A DNA stretch of 64,000 nucleotides from Dyella amyloliquefaciens (GTDB taxonomy: Bacteria; Pseudomonadota; Gammaproteobacteria; Xanthomonadales; Rhodanobacteraceae), in NCBI RefSeq assembly GCF_004296575.1, contig NZ_SAYT01000009.1, positions 1-64,000 on the forward strand, given 5' to 3'. Made by a program: the position numbers and the translations under genes. This document shows positions 9,641-18,186 of this stretch, in pieces (within the stretch, counting starts at the first letter, position 1; each line of letters starts with the position of its first letter). The notes beneath the pieces were generated by a model. The model was not told the DNA's origin. It saw only the letters and a list, made by a program, of their open reading frames with translations, and did no database searches.

Positions 9641-9767
9641 GCGCCTGCTTCTTCGGCACTTGAGGTCACGCACGCCAGGACGATGGCGTGCCCCGGCGTC
9701 GCCTCTTGCCATTACGACACGCCAGGGCGAGGCTAGCGCCATCGTCCGTCGCCCCGCCGTGCGTTTC

Positions 9768-10727
9768 ATGAAGCCCACCGACATCGCCGAATCCTCAGCC
9801 CTTCCCACCGATACGCTTGCCATCCGAAAACCGACCGTCGCGCTGGCACTTGGTTCCGGTGGTGCGAAAGGCCTGGCGCATATCGGCGCCATCGAGGAAA
9901 TCGTTGCGCAGGGCTACGACATCGTCGCCATCGCCGGCACCTCGATGGGTGCGCTGATCGGCGGCATCTATGCGATGGGCAAGCTCGACATCTATCGCGA
10001 ATGGGTCTCGGCGCTGGCCAAGATGGACGTGCTCAAGCTGGTCGACTGGACCTTTTCCGGCGGTGGCCTGATCAAGGGCGAGCGGATCATCGAGACCCTG
10101 CGCGAGCTCATCGGCGATGCGCGCATCGAAGACCTGCCGCTCGCCTTCACCGCGGTTGCCACCGATCTCGATCGCGAACGCGAGGTGTGGCTCACCCGCG
10201 GCCCGCTGTTCGACGCCATCCGCGCGTCCATCGCCATTCCCACGGTGTTCCGCCCTTACGTGCTCTCGGATCGCCGCCTGATCGACGGCGGCCTGCTCAA
10301 TCCGGTACCGGTGACGCCGCTGATCCGCGAGGCCGCCGATTACCTGTTCGCCGTCAGCGTGGATGGGCCACCGGACCTGAGCACGCCCGAAGAAGTGCCG
10401 GCCACACCCACCGAGGATCCGGACAGTTATCGCTCGCGCATCGGTGATTTCATCAGCAAGCTGATGCCGCAAGGCGTCGACAAGCCACGCGAACCCGGCA
10501 TGCTCGAACTGCTCACGCAGTCGATGGACCTGATGCAGGCCAACCTGTCACGCCTTCGCCTGGCGGCCTACGAGCCGGACCTGTTGATCCGGCTGCCGCG
10601 CAACGTCGCGAGCGTCTACGAGTTCTACCGCGCACGCGAACTGATCGAGATGGGTCGCCAGCAGGCCAGGACAGCGCTGGAAGGCTGGCAGCCGAACCAT
10701 CGCATCAATGGGGCCCGTGTGCCTTGA
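9768..10727 (+). CDS. Patatin-like phospholipase (RssA family)
   Basis: A 319-residue lipid acyl hydrolase. GSGGAKGLAHIG (residues 30-40) is the glycine-rich oxyanion loop, GTSMG holds the nucleophile Ser59, and IDGG the dyad Asp173. No signal peptide or membrane span is evident, consistent with cytosolic RssA-type enzymes. The chosen ATG begins about 20 residues before the conserved KPTVALALGSGG stretch. The 3' end overlaps the convergent DUF488 gene by 23 bases. Confidence 0.93.
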   Translation: MKPTDIAESSALPTDTLAIRKPTVALALGSGGAKGLAHIGAIEEIVAQGYDIVAIAGTSMGALIGGIYAMGKLDIYREWVSALAKMDVLKLVDWTFSGGGLIKGERIIETLRELIGDARIEDLPLAFTAVATDLDREREVWLTRGPLFDAIRASIAIPTVFRPYVLSDRRLIDGGLLNPVPVTPLIREAADYLFAVSVDGPPDLSTPEEVPATPTEDPDSYRSRIGDFISKLMPQGVDKPREPGMLELLTQSMDLMQANLSRLRLAAYEPDLLIRLPRNVASVYEFYRARELIEMGRQQARTALEGWQPNHRINGARVP

Positions 10728-11073
10728 GCCAGGCGTCGAGGTAACTCTTCAGCGCGACGGCGTTGTTGTGGTCTTCGTCGCGTGCGCCAAACAGCAGCGT
10801 GATGCGGCGCCGCGACGCCTTGCTGGCCAGCGGTTGCCAGTATTCCGCGGCATCGTCGAGTTCGGTCGCGTAGCGATGCCGGAATCCCTCCCAGCGTGCA
10901 GGATCATGGCCGAACCATTTGCGCAGTGATTGCGAAGGCGCCAGCTCCTTGGGCCATTCGTCCAGGGCCGCGTCTTCCTTCTTGAGTCCCCGCGGCCACA
11001 GGCGATCGACCAACACCCGATAACCGTCGCTCTTGGCGGCGGGTTCATAGACGCGCTTGACGACAATGCTCAT
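10705..11073 (-). CDS. DUF488 family protein (YeaO-like)
   Basis: A 122-residue protein with the DUF488 signature: KRVYEPAAKSDGYRVLVDRLWPRG at its start (written here only as a region, residues 5-27), then ELAPSQSLRKWFGHDPARW and LLFGARDEDHNNA. Members are small cytosolic proteins of unknown biochemical role; conserved Arg, Asp and His residues suggest catalysis or nucleic-acid contact. The start at 11073 is where the family N-terminus begins. It runs convergent to the patatin gene with a 23-base overlap. Confidence 0.88.
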   Translation of the reverse strand: MSIVVKRVYEPAAKSDGYRVLVDRLWPRGLKKEDAALDEWPKELAPSQSLRKWFGHDPARWEGFRHRYATELDDAAEYWQPLASKASRRRITLLFGARDEDHNNAVALKSYLDAWLKAHGPH

Positions 11074-11172
11074 GGGCGGGCGGCCTGCCAAAGCAAGGAT
11101 CATCAGCATACGCCGATGAAAAACGCGTTGACGGCTCGTTACCCGCCCGCATCGGGCGAGATGAACGTTGTC

Positions 11173-11889
11173 TTAGAGTTCTTCGACCTGGGTGACCTTG
11201 CCACGACGCATCAGCCACGCCACGCCGCGCAGATCCGCGATGCCGACCCACAGGCGATCGAGCATGCCGTACTTGGACGTGCCCGCCGTGCGCGGACGAT
11301 GCCCGACCGGCACGCTGGTGCTCTGGAAGCCCGCGCGCTTCACCAGCGCAGGCAGATAGCGGTGCATGTGGTCGAAGTAGGGCAGGCGCATGAACACGTC
11401 GCGATCGAACAGCTTCAGGCCGCAGCCGGTATCCGGCGTGGAATCCTTGAGCATGCGCGAACGCACCGCGTTGGCGATCTTGGACGAGATGCGCTTGTTG
11501 AAGCTGTCGCGACGCGTGGTACGCCAGCCGGCGAACAGGCGCACGTTGGCCTGGGCCTTGTCACGCTCGGCAAGCAGCTTGGGGATGTCGGCCGGATCGT
11601 TCTGGCCATCACCGTCCAGCGTGGCGATCCACGGCGAACGCGCCGCGCGCACGCCATTCCACACCGCCGTGCTCTGCCCGCTGCGGGTCAGGTGCCGCAC
11701 GATGCGCAGCTCCGGGTAATTCGGCTTCTGACCGGCAAGCACCGCCACGCTGTCGTCGCTGGAGTCGTCGTCCACGTACACGACCTCGAAGTCGACCTTG
11801 CCACGCAGGGCAGCGGCGATTTCGGCGAGCAGCGGCGGAATGTTGTCGCGCTCGTTGAATACCGGCACGACGACGGACAGTTGGGGCAT
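11173..11889 (-). CDS. Family 2 glycosyltransferase, polyprenyl-phosphate mannosyl/glucosyltransferase-like
   Basis: A 238-residue GT-A enzyme. MPQLSVVVPVFNERDNIP starts the nucleotide-binding fold, YVDDDSSDDS is the DxD-like first acidic motif, and ATLDGDGQNDPADIP the second. This layout matches dolichol/undecaprenyl-phosphate hexose transferases without C-terminal membrane spans, which make lipid-linked sugar donors. No other cell-surface glycan genes are adjacent, so the acceptor pathway is unknown. Upstream lies a 1.2-kb repeat block. Confidence 0.9.
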   Translation of the reverse strand: MPQLSVVVPVFNERDNIPPLLAEIAAALRGKVDFEVVYVDDDSSDDSVAVLAGQKPNYPELRIVRHLTRSGQSTAVWNGVRAARSPWIATLDGDGQNDPADIPKLLAERDKAQANVRLFAGWRTTRRDSFNKRISSKIANAVRSRMLKDSTPDTGCGLKLFDRDVFMRLPYFDHMHRYLPALVKRAGFQSTSVPVGHRPRTAGTSKYGMLDRLWVGIADLRGVAWLMRRGKVTQVEEL

Positions 11890-12039
11890 GGGGAAAGCCT
11901 TGTCTGAAGCAGGGGGCGCTTGGCGCCAGGGCGCCATTCTAGTGGGTGGAAGGCTTGGCGTCAGGTGTGGGGTGGACTGAGGGGTACGCATCCCACCGCA
12001 CTGGCTACCTGGCCAGGCTGTTGAGGCTCGGCGCTCATT

Positions 12040-12063
12040 GTGGGAGCGCACCCTGTGCGCGAC
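12040..12063. repeat. Single REP-like element
   Basis: One copy of the element with core GGAGCGCACCCTGTGCGCG in the gene-free 11,890-13,089 interval, without an inverted partner within 150 bases. Confidence 0.75.
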
Positions 12064-12122
12064 CGCCTTTGGCGTCGGTCATCAGTTCTTGTTGTCACTC
12101 GGCCTTCGGTAGCCATGCTATC

Positions 12123-12470
12123 GCCAGGGTGCCGCTTACGACGCAAAGCTAGTCCCTGTGGGACGCGGCGGGCGTTTCGATCCCCTGCCGGCGACGCGAA
12201 GCTAGTCCCGTGGGACGCTCGAGTCACTTTTCTTTTGCTGGCCCACGCACGCGCAAGAGCGCGTGCTAACGGCGAAGCCGGCCCGAAGGGCGGAGGGCAG
12301 GATGCCCGGAGTCAAAGAAAAGTAACCCAAAGAAAATGGCCTTCAGAGCCAGGGCTCATAGCGGTACGAGGGATAGAAGCGCCGGAGGACTGTGGCAAGC
12401 CGAATCAGAGGCGTGCTACCTCCAAGGGTGCGGCTACACCGCAACACGCCCATGCGCTGAGGACTTAAGG
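12123..12470 (-). repeat. Long dispersed repeat, inverted and expanded copy
   Basis: Read on the minus strand this stretch follows the same order as the 224-base repeats at 12,589 and 33,240: TTAAGTCCT, GGTGTAGCCGC, TTTTCTTTGGGTTACTTTTC, then CGAAACGCCCGC and GTAAGCGGCACCCTGGC. It is longer because the loop of the central hairpin is replaced by about 75 bases, and because a unit GCGAAGCTAGTCCC...GTGGGACGC appears twice (about 12,140-12,165 and 12,190-12,215). With the direct copy at 12,589 it forms a large inverted pair. Confidence 0.7.
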
Positions 12471-12504
12471 CAGGACTGGCGCACGACAAATGCACTCCGC
12501 GAAC

Positions 12505-12555
12505 CACCCCACTTCTCCCTCTCCCCTCCGGGGAGAGGGCTGGGGTGAGGGGACA
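12505..12555. repeat. CCCTCTCCC/GGGAGAGGG palindromic repeat
   Basis: The sequence holds CCCTCTCCCCTCC followed by GGGGAGAGGG and CTGGGGTGAGGGG, a widespread proteobacterial intergenic palindrome. A related copy in the opposite orientation lies at about 33,541-33,577. Confidence 0.65.
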
Positions 12556-12588
12556 ATCTCGCAAGAGCACTCAAAGGCACCAAAGCCC

Positions 12589-12812
12589 GCTTTAAGTCCT
12601 CACCGCCACGACGCGTCGCGGTGTAGCCGCTCGCCAGCGGCGGAGGCCGTCGCAATCAGGGCTCCGCAACCTTCCAAAGCTTTTCCCTACATATCGCTAC
12701 CAGCTCTTCAGGTCATTTTCTTTGGGTTACTTTTCTTTTGGACCAGCAAAAGAAAAGTGACTCGAGCTCCGGCAGGAGATCGAAACGCCCGCTGCGTAAG
12801 CGGCACCCTGGC
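12589..12812 (+). repeat. Long dispersed repeat, copy A (224 bases)
   Basis: Aligns end to end with 33,240-33,463, from GCTTTAAGTCCTC to GTAAGCGGC.ACCTGGC, with both copies 224 bases long and the last ~100 bases nearly identical. The centre is a perfect 12-bp hairpin, ACTTTTCTTTTG / CAAAAGAAAAGT with loop GACCAG. No reading frame is convincing in it. Function unknown. Confidence 0.78.
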
Positions 12813-12903
12813 CATAACGAAGCTACCAAAGGCCAAAGTCACGGGATGACTCGCTACGCTCGCCCCTTCGGGGCCGCCCTACGGGCGTTCTGCGCGCTAC
12901 GCG

Positions 12904-12978
12904 CTTGTCCTGCCTTCGCAGGAATGACGAGCATGAAGACCGAGGCGAAAGGCGATCGCGCACTGGGTGCGCTCCTAC
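12904..12978. repeat. dRS3-like palindrome plus REP-like element
   Basis: Bases 12,904-12,930 contain GTCCTGCCTTCGCAGGAATGAC, a diverged dRS3-like palindrome. After a GACCGAGGCGAAA linker, bases 12,955-12,978 are a REP-like copy (GCGCACTGGGTGCGCTCC). The parB terminator follows directly. The same order occurs at 171-295. Confidence 0.7.
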
Positions 12979-12988
12979 AGAAGACCGC

Positions 12989-13023
12989 CAAAAAGAAAGG
13001 GCCCGCGACCACGTCGCGAGCCC
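12989..13023 (-). terminator. Rho-independent terminator of parAB
   Basis: On the minus strand a 10-bp stem (GGGCTCGCGAC pairing with GTCGCGGGCCC) is followed by CTTTCTTTTT. It sits about 65 bases after the parB stop and closely resembles the terminator at 261-295. Confidence 0.82.
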
Positions 13024-13089
13024 CCATCTACCCATCCGCCAAAAAGGACCCCGAGGCGCAGCCAAGCCAGCCACCGCGCCAGCCATCCC

Positions 13090-13962
13090 TCAGCGAATCT
13101 TCCCCAGGATTCCATCCAGCTCGTCGTTGCTGTGATAGTGGATCACCAGCTTGCCCTTGCCGCCGCGGCCATGTGCCACTTCCACGCGGGTAGCAAAGCG
13201 CTCGGCCAGTTCGCGTTCCAGCGCATCGACGTTCGGATCGCGAGCGGGAGCGTTCTTGGCTTTGCCCTTGGGCGCGGTCTGCGCGCGACGAGCAGCTTCT
13301 TCCAGCTCGCGCACGCTCCAGCCGCGACGGGAGGCTTCCAGGGCAAGGCCTTCGGCCATGCTCTCCGGCAGCGTAATCAGGCAGCGCGCGTGGCCCATCT
13401 CCAGCTTGCCCTCGTCGAGCAGGCGCTTGATCGACACCGGTAGTTCGGTGAGGCGCAGCATGTTGGACACGGAAGCGCGCGAGCGGCCCACCGCATCGGC
13501 AGCCTGCTGGTGCGTGAGGTCGAAGTCGTCAATGAGGCGCTTCAGCGCGTCGGCTTCTTCCAGCGGAGTGAGGTCCTGGCGCTGGATGTTCTCGATCAGC
13601 GCCATGGCCGGCACGGCCACTTCCGGCACGTCCTTCACCAGCACCGGAAGCTCGTGCAGCTGCGCGCGCTGGGCGGCGCGCCAGCGGCGTTCGCCGGCGA
13701 TCAGCTCGAACATGTTGTTGCCGATGGCGCGGACCACCACCGGCTGGATCAGGCCCTGCGCGCGGATGGAGGCGGCCAGTTCGTCCAGCGCCTCGTCGTT
13801 CCAGTGGCGGCGCGGCTGGTACTTGCCGGGCTGGATCTGCTGGATCGGCAGCGTGCGCAGCTCGCCTTCCTGCTCGAGCACCGAGGGCTTGCCGGGTTCG
13901 TCGTTGCCGCCCAGCAGCACATCGAGCCCGCGTCCCAGGCCCCGTTTTTTCGCAGCGGACAT
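13090..13962 (-). CDS. parB: Chromosome-partitioning protein ParB
   Basis: A 290-residue CTP-dependent DNA clamp that loads at parS. Visible: the basic N-terminal KKRGLGRGLDVLL (ParA-stimulating tail), the RRHW..EALDELAASI and GERRWRAA CTP-binding boxes, ENIQRQDLTPLEEA, the helix-turn-helix LTHQQAADAVGRSRASVSNMLRL (about residues 150-172) and a C-terminal dimer domain ending ELDGILGKIR. It starts two bases after parA ends, so the genes form one operon. Two perfect parS sites lie at 61,842 and 62,466 in recF, about 48 kb away on the origin side. Confidence 0.97.
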   Translation of the reverse strand: MSAAKKRGLGRGLDVLLGGNDEPGKPSVLEQEGELRTLPIQQIQPGKYQPRRHWNDEALDELAASIRAQGLIQPVVVRAIGNNMFELIAGERRWRAAQRAQLHELPVLVKDVPEVAVPAMALIENIQRQDLTPLEEADALKRLIDDFDLTHQQAADAVGRSRASVSNMLRLTELPVSIKRLLDEGKLEMGHARCLITLPESMAEGLALEASRRGWSVRELEEAARRAQTAPKGKAKNAPARDPNVDALERELAERFATRVEVAHGRGGKGKLVIHYHSNDELDGILGKIR

Positions 13963-13964
13963 GC

Positions 13965-14831
13965 TTACTCCTGATGGATGTCGACGATGTCGTCGAGCGT
14001 CGCGTCTGAGTCGTCGTGCAGCATCGGCGTCACCACCTCGTTCGCGGCATCCTGCGTGGCCGCGTTCAACCCGCGCTCGCGACGGATCATTTCGCCGGCG
14101 AGGCCGATGTAGGCGATGGCGCCGCGTGAGCTGCGGTCGTACAGGTGGATCGGCTGCCCATGGCTGGGCGCTTCGGCGAGACGCACGTTGCGCGGAATGA
14201 TCGAGCGCAGCACCTTGTCGCCGAAATGCTGGGTGAGCTGCGCCGACACTTCGTTGCCGAGGTTGTTGCGCACGTCGTACATGGTGCGCAGCAGGCCTTC
14301 GATTTCCAGCGCGGGATTGAGGCGCTGGCGCACGGCCTTCACCGTGTCGAGCAGGCTGGAAAGGCCTTCCAGCGCGAAGTATTCGCACTGCACCGGGATC
14401 AGCAGGCCATTCGCGGCGGCCAGCGCGTTGAGCGTCAGCAGGTGCAGCGACGGCGGGCAGTCGATCAGGATGGTGTCGTAACGGTCGGCGATCTTTTCGA
14501 GCTGCTCCTTGAGCCGGCTCTCGCGCGCGATTGCGTCCATCAGCTTCAGCTCGGCCGCGGTGAGGTCACCGTTGCCGGGCAGCAGGTCATAGTTCGCCTC
14601 GGTGCGGACGATCGCCTTGTCGATCGGCGCTTCGTCCAGCAGCACTTCGCAGCCGTTGGGCTTGGCTTCGCGCTTGTCGACACCGGACGCCATCGTCGCG
14701 TTGCCCTGCGGGTCGAGATCGACCAGCAGCACCTTGCGCTTGGCGGCAGCCAGCGCAGCGGCGAGATTGACGGCGGTGGTGGTTTTGCCCACGCCGCCCT
14801 TCTGGTTGGCGACAGCGATGATGCGAGCCAT
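13965..14831 (-). CDS. parA: Chromosome-partitioning ATPase ParA (Soj)
   Basis: A 288-residue deviant-Walker ATPase that forms the DNA-bound gradient moving ParB-parS complexes. KGGVGKTTT (Lys11 and Lys16) is the deviant Walker A, LLVDLDPQGNAT the A' box and ILIDCPPS the Walker B. It is about 20 residues longer than typical chromosomal ParA because of an acidic C-terminal tail rich in Asp (DDSDATLDDIVDIHQE). rsmG lies 39 bases upstream on the same strand, matching the common rsmG-parA-parB order. Confidence 0.97.
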   Translation of the reverse strand: MARIIAVANQKGGVGKTTTAVNLAAALAAAKRKVLLVDLDPQGNATMASGVDKREAKPNGCEVLLDEAPIDKAIVRTEANYDLLPGNGDLTAAELKLMDAIARESRLKEQLEKIADRYDTILIDCPPSLHLLTLNALAAANGLLIPVQCEYFALEGLSSLLDTVKAVRQRLNPALEIEGLLRTMYDVRNNLGNEVSAQLTQHFGDKVLRSIIPRNVRLAEAPSHGQPIHLYDRSSRGAIAYIGLAGEMIRRERGLNAATQDAANEVVTPMLHDDSDATLDDIVDIHQE

Positions 14832-14870
14832 GTGTCGTCGTTACCGTGGACGATGGAAAAGGGGGCTAGA

Positions 14871-15506
14871 TTAGCAGCCTGTCCGGCCGAGCACGACGAG
14901 ATGCCGCTCACCGCCGACATCCGGCACATCGAGCGCATGGATGGCGCGGACCTCGAAGCCCTCCGGCACGCCGGGCAGCTCCTCCTCGGGATGCCTGCCC
15001 TTCATGGCCAGCCATATGCCGTCCTTGGTCAAAAGATGACCACCCCAGGTCAGCATGTCGTCGAGGCTCGCGAAGGCGCGGGCGGTGATGCAATCGAACT
15101 GGCCTTCCACCTCTTCCACGCGGGACTGCACCGCGCGCACGTTCTCCAGCTTCAGCGAACGAATGGCCTCGCGCAGGAAGCGGACCTTCTTGCCGTTGGA
15201 GTCGACCAGCAACACCTGGCGTTCCGGTGTGGCAATGGCGATGGGGATGCCGGGCAGGCCAGGGCCGGTGCCGAGATCCGCCAGCGTGGCGCCCTGTACG
15301 TAGGGGAGGATCGCCAGCGAGTCGACCAGATGCCGGCTCACCATCTCGGCCGGGTCGCGAATGGCGGTGAGATTGTAGGTGGCGTTCCAGCGCGCGAGCA
15401 GGGCCTGGTAGTCGAGCAACCGCTCAACCGCGCCGGCCGGCAGCTGCACGCCCAGCGCGGCGATGCCGTGTTCCAGCCGGGTTTGCAGGTCGTGGCGGGC
15501 GGTCAT
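14871..15506 (-). CDS. rsmG: 16S rRNA (guanine-527-N7)-methyltransferase
   Basis: A 211-residue SAM-dependent methyltransferase that modifies G527 of 16S rRNA. LADLGTGPGLPGIPIA is the SAM-binding motif I, and the N-terminal NATYNLTAIRDPAEMVSRHL region is diagnostic for RsmG/GidB. It precedes parA and parB on the minus strand with a short spacer. In many gammaproteobacteria mnmG lies upstream; here it is replaced by an SPFH gene behind a terminator. Confidence 0.96.
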   Translation of the reverse strand: MTARHDLQTRLEHGIAALGVQLPAGAVERLLDYQALLARWNATYNLTAIRDPAEMVSRHLVDSLAILPYVQGATLADLGTGPGLPGIPIAIATPERQVLLVDSNGKKVRFLREAIRSLKLENVRAVQSRVEEVEGQFDCITARAFASLDDMLTWGGHLLTKDGIWLAMKGRHPEEELPGVPEGFEVRAIHALDVPDVGGERHLVVLGRTGC

Positions 15507-15575
15507 GGCGGGAACACCTTGGAGAAACGGGGCCGCAAGTATCCGGGCGCGCAGCCGCTGACGCCAGCGTGGGCA

Positions 15576-15601
15576 AAGAAAAACCCGCCGAAGCGGGTTC
15601 T
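15576..15601 (-). terminator. Rho-independent terminator after the SPFH gene
   Basis: On the minus strand AACCCGC, loop TTC and GGCGGGTT form a 7-8 bp stem, followed by TTTCTTT. It separates the SPFH gene from rsmG, so rsmG-parA-parB should have its own promoter in the 15,507-15,575 interval. Confidence 0.8.
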
Positions 15602-15670
15602 AAAGGGTCTCCCCTGGGCGGGCGATCTTGTGGGCCACCTCGCCTTTTGGCCTGCCGGCTTGCTGCCCGG

Positions 15671-16129
15671 TCAGGCGAATTCCAGTTCCACGCGCGTCAC
15701 CATCATGCCGCGCTCGCGCAGGGCGGTGTTCATCACCTGCTTGAGGCGCGAACCCAGGTCGCGACGATCAGCGCTGAAAGCCTCGGGCTCCTCGCGCAGC
15801 GCGGCCAACGCGCCACCACGGATCAACTGATCGGCCTGCTCGATGACCGAATCGGCGCGCTCGGGCTCCAGCACCTGCCAGTAGACCGTGCCACGCACGT
15901 CATGGGCGTTCGGCAGCGGCTCCTGGAAACGGAGTACCTGGCCGCTGAGGTTGATGTGGTGCTCGACGTGGTCGACCAGGGGCAGCGTCATGTGGACGCC
16001 GGGCTGGAGCAGTCGGTAGGGCTTGCCGCGCCGATAGAGGCTATGCACCTGGTCGGCCGGTACGCGCTTGATCGCGGTGGCGAACATCGCGATCAGGGCC
16101 AGGACAACGAGAGTAATGAGTGCATTCAT
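15671..16129 (-). CDS. Short SPFH/Band 7 domain membrane protein
   Basis: A 152-residue protein with one N-terminal membrane span (MNALITLVVLALIAMFATAI) followed by the start of a Band 7/prohibitin domain (VPADQVHSLYRRGKPYRLLQPGVHMTLPLVDHV). Typical SPFH proteins run past 250 residues with a coiled coil; this one ends at the domain boundary (RGMMVTRVELEFA). It may scaffold membrane proteins or proteases such as FtsH, as family members do, but no partner gene is adjacent. It has its own terminator. Confidence 0.82.
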   Translation of the reverse strand: MNALITLVVLALIAMFATAIKRVPADQVHSLYRRGKPYRLLQPGVHMTLPLVDHVEHHINLSGQVLRFQEPLPNAHDVRGTVYWQVLEPERADSVIEQADQLIRGGALAALREEPEAFSADRRDLGSRLKQVMNTALRERGMMVTRVELEFA

Positions 16130-16490
16130 GGCATTAGCGAAAACAACGAGTTATGTGTGGATCTTCCGCATCGACTGTAGATTGATGGTACAGCCGATTG
16201 GGCCCCCTTAGATTAATCTCAATTTAACGACAACCTAAGGCCTTCTAACAACTGCACTTTTGGCGTATGTGTCTGATTTTGTGAACCAAGTGGCAGGCAA
16301 GAAGGGCATGCATCGACCGGGCCAAGTGGTGATTTATTCACCAACTTCGTCCTACGAAAGGTTAACGGCCGGCGAAAAATCGGCTTGAATGTTAAGCGCG
16401 CCCACAAAAAAGCCACCCCTTCCGTTGGCAGGGGTGGCTTCTTCAACGGCGGAGTCGGAGCAGCCTCTAGCAGGGCTGCTCCGGGGCGGA
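16130..16490. other. AT-richer gene-free interval upstream of the SPFH gene
   Basis: No gene is supported. Base composition is visibly lower in GC than the neighbours. Bases 16,324-16,347 form a hairpin, AAGTGGTGA / TCACCAACTT with loop TTTAT and one bulge. The right end is the pirin terminator at 16,405-16,441. The SPFH promoter presumably lies in the left part; a short unannotated RNA cannot be excluded. Confidence 0.4.
16405..16441 (-). terminator. Rho-independent terminator of the pirin gene
   Basis: A stem AGCCACCCCT / AGGGGTGGCT with a nine-base loop, followed on the minus strand by TTTTTTGTGGG. It lies about 50 bases after the pirin stop codon. Confidence 0.85.
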
Positions 16491-17324
16491 TCAGAACTTG
16501 CCGGCGCGAAAGTCCGCGATCGCCTGATGGATCTCAGCGGGCGTGTTCATCACGAACGGTCCGTAGCGGGTAACGGCCTCATTGAGCGGGTGGCCGGCCA
16601 CCAGCAACACGCGGGTTGCCGTGTCCCGGGCTGCGATGCGCAAGTCGCCACTACGCGACAGCACCGCCAGCTCGCTGCGGGCCACCGGTTCACCGGCCAC
16701 CTCCGCGTCCTTGCCGTCGAACACGTAGGCAAAGCCCGCGTGGCCTTCCGGCAGCGGAATCGTGACCGAGGCACCCGGTTGCACGGCGATGTCGAGGTAG
16801 ATCGGCTGCGTGACGATCTCCGCCACGGGGCCGGTCGCGCCAGCGAACTCGCCGGCGATCACCTTCACCTCGACGCCTTCCGCCGGACGCGCGACCGGAA
16901 TGCGCTCCGGACCGATGTCCTGATAGCGCGGTGCGATCATCTTGTCCTTCGCCGGCAGGTTCACCCACAGCTGGAAACCCCACATCAGGCCGTCTTCCTG
17001 CTCGGGCATTTCCGAATGCAGGATGCCGCGGCCCGCGGTCATCCACTGCACGCTGCCCGGCACAAGGTCACCACTGTTGCCGTGGTTGTCGTGGTGCTTC
17101 ATGTGGCCGGCGAGCATGTAGGTCACGGTCTCGAAGCCGCGATGCGGATGCTCGGGAAAGCCGGCGATGTAATCGCCCGCCTGGTCGGAACGAAACTCGT
17201 CCAGCAGCAGGAACGGATCGAGCATGTCCAGGCCCGGCTGGCCGATCACGCGCTTGAGCTTCACGCCCGCACCATCGGACGTGTCGGTGCCGCGGATGCG
17301 GCGAAGAATGCTGCGTTCGGTCAT
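16491..17324 (-). CDS. Pirin family protein (quercetinase-like bicupin)
   Basis: A 277-residue bicupin. The N-terminal cupin carries the metal ligands in FPEHPHRGFETVTYML and GRGILHSEMP (His-x-His, His, Glu), as in bacterial pirins and YhhW, which oxidise flavonols such as quercetin in vitro. The start at 17,324 has a good ribosome-binding site (GGAGA, nine bases before ATG) and matches the MTERSILRRIRG family start. It stands in a run of minus-strand genes with its own terminator. Physiological substrate unknown. Confidence 0.92.
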   Translation of the reverse strand: MTERSILRRIRGTDTSDGAGVKLKRVIGQPGLDMLDPFLLLDEFRSDQAGDYIAGFPEHPHRGFETVTYMLAGHMKHHDNHGNSGDLVPGSVQWMTAGRGILHSEMPEQEDGLMWGFQLWVNLPAKDKMIAPRYQDIGPERIPVARPAEGVEVKVIAGEFAGATGPVAEIVTQPIYLDIAVQPGASVTIPLPEGHAGFAYVFDGKDAEVAGEPVARSELAVLSRSGDLRIAARDTATRVLLVAGHPLNEAVTRYGPFVMNTPAEIHQAIADFRAGKF

Positions 17325-17486
17325 GGCTGGTCTCCAAGGATTTGGACTGCCCACCATGATGATGCTGCGCGTGCTTCCACCCAAGACATGAAACGGGAAC
17401 GGATTGTTCGCGCAGTGCGAGGAGTGGGTAACCGGAGAAGGGCGGTAACGCGCCCTTCCCTTACTCCTTTCCAATCACTCCCGCCC

Positions 17487-18164
17487 TCAATGCACCCAGT
17501 GCCCGCTACGGTGGCGCGGTGGCGGGGAGTGCGGTTCGCTCTCGCTGGTCACTTTCACTGCCGCTTCCAGTTCCGCCTCGGTGGCGGGATGCTCGTGCCA
17601 GTAATGGTTCACCGCGCCAAGCACGGTCGGCACCTGGGTCAGGCACTCGTCGTATTCCTCGTCGCTGAGCTTTTCGAACTCGGCATCCGCGTTGAGGATG
17701 CCTTCGTCCACTGCCAGCGCCATCACCGGACCGAGCATTTCCATCAGTTGTGGATCGTCGGCCAGGCGCTTTTCCCACAGGCCGGCGCGCAGGTCGATGC
17801 CGCGGCTGAAGCCTTCGCACCAGCCAGCGGCTGACAGCACCGGGCCGGTTTCGGTTTCCACTTCACCGAGGATGGGTTCGTATGCGTCAACGTCGAGTTC
17901 GGCGTTGATCGAGTCGTTGAGCTTCGCCAGCAAGGCGAGCACGCGGTTGCCTTCGGTCTCATCCGCGAACGGTTCGTGCAGCACTTCCGGCAACCACTCT
18001 TCCGGCAGCACCTGCAGCGGCCCCACCGCCAGCGCCGACAGCAGACCGTGCACGCCGTCCAGCAGCAAGTCGCCCTCGCCGACATGGGCGCGCAGGTATT
18101 GGTCCAGTTCCTCTAGTTCGTTGTCGTCCAGCGAACTGGGCCAGTCGGTCTTGGGTGTATTCAT
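17487..18164 (-). CDS. UPF0149/YecA-family protein
   Basis: A 225-residue acidic protein. LDQYLRAHVGEGDLLLDGVHGLLSALAVGP and the WCEGFSRGIDLRAGLW segment are characteristic of the UPF0149 (YgfB/YecA) family. The C-terminus ends in a His-rich tail (PPPRHRSGHWVH) that lacks the usual SEC-C zinc motif. Function is not established; the Pseudomonas relative YgfB affects stress-response transcription. xthA lies just 22 bases upstream on the same strand, so co-transcription is likely. Confidence 0.87.
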   Translation of the reverse strand: MNTPKTDWPSSLDDNELEELDQYLRAHVGEGDLLLDGVHGLLSALAVGPLQVLPEEWLPEVLHEPFADETEGNRVLALLAKLNDSINAELDVDAYEPILGEVETETGPVLSAAGWCEGFSRGIDLRAGLWEKRLADDPQLMEMLGPVMALAVDEGILNADAEFEKLSDEEYDECLTQVPTVLGAVNHYWHEHPATEAELEAAVKVTSESEPHSPPPRHRSGHWVH

Positions 18165-18186
18165 CAGCTACCCGTGTTTCGTTTTG

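Noticed and set aside
12040-13080. Several 60-150 codon frames in the repeat block
   Set aside because: They run through dispersed repeats, differ between repeat copies and lack ribosome-binding sites or domains.
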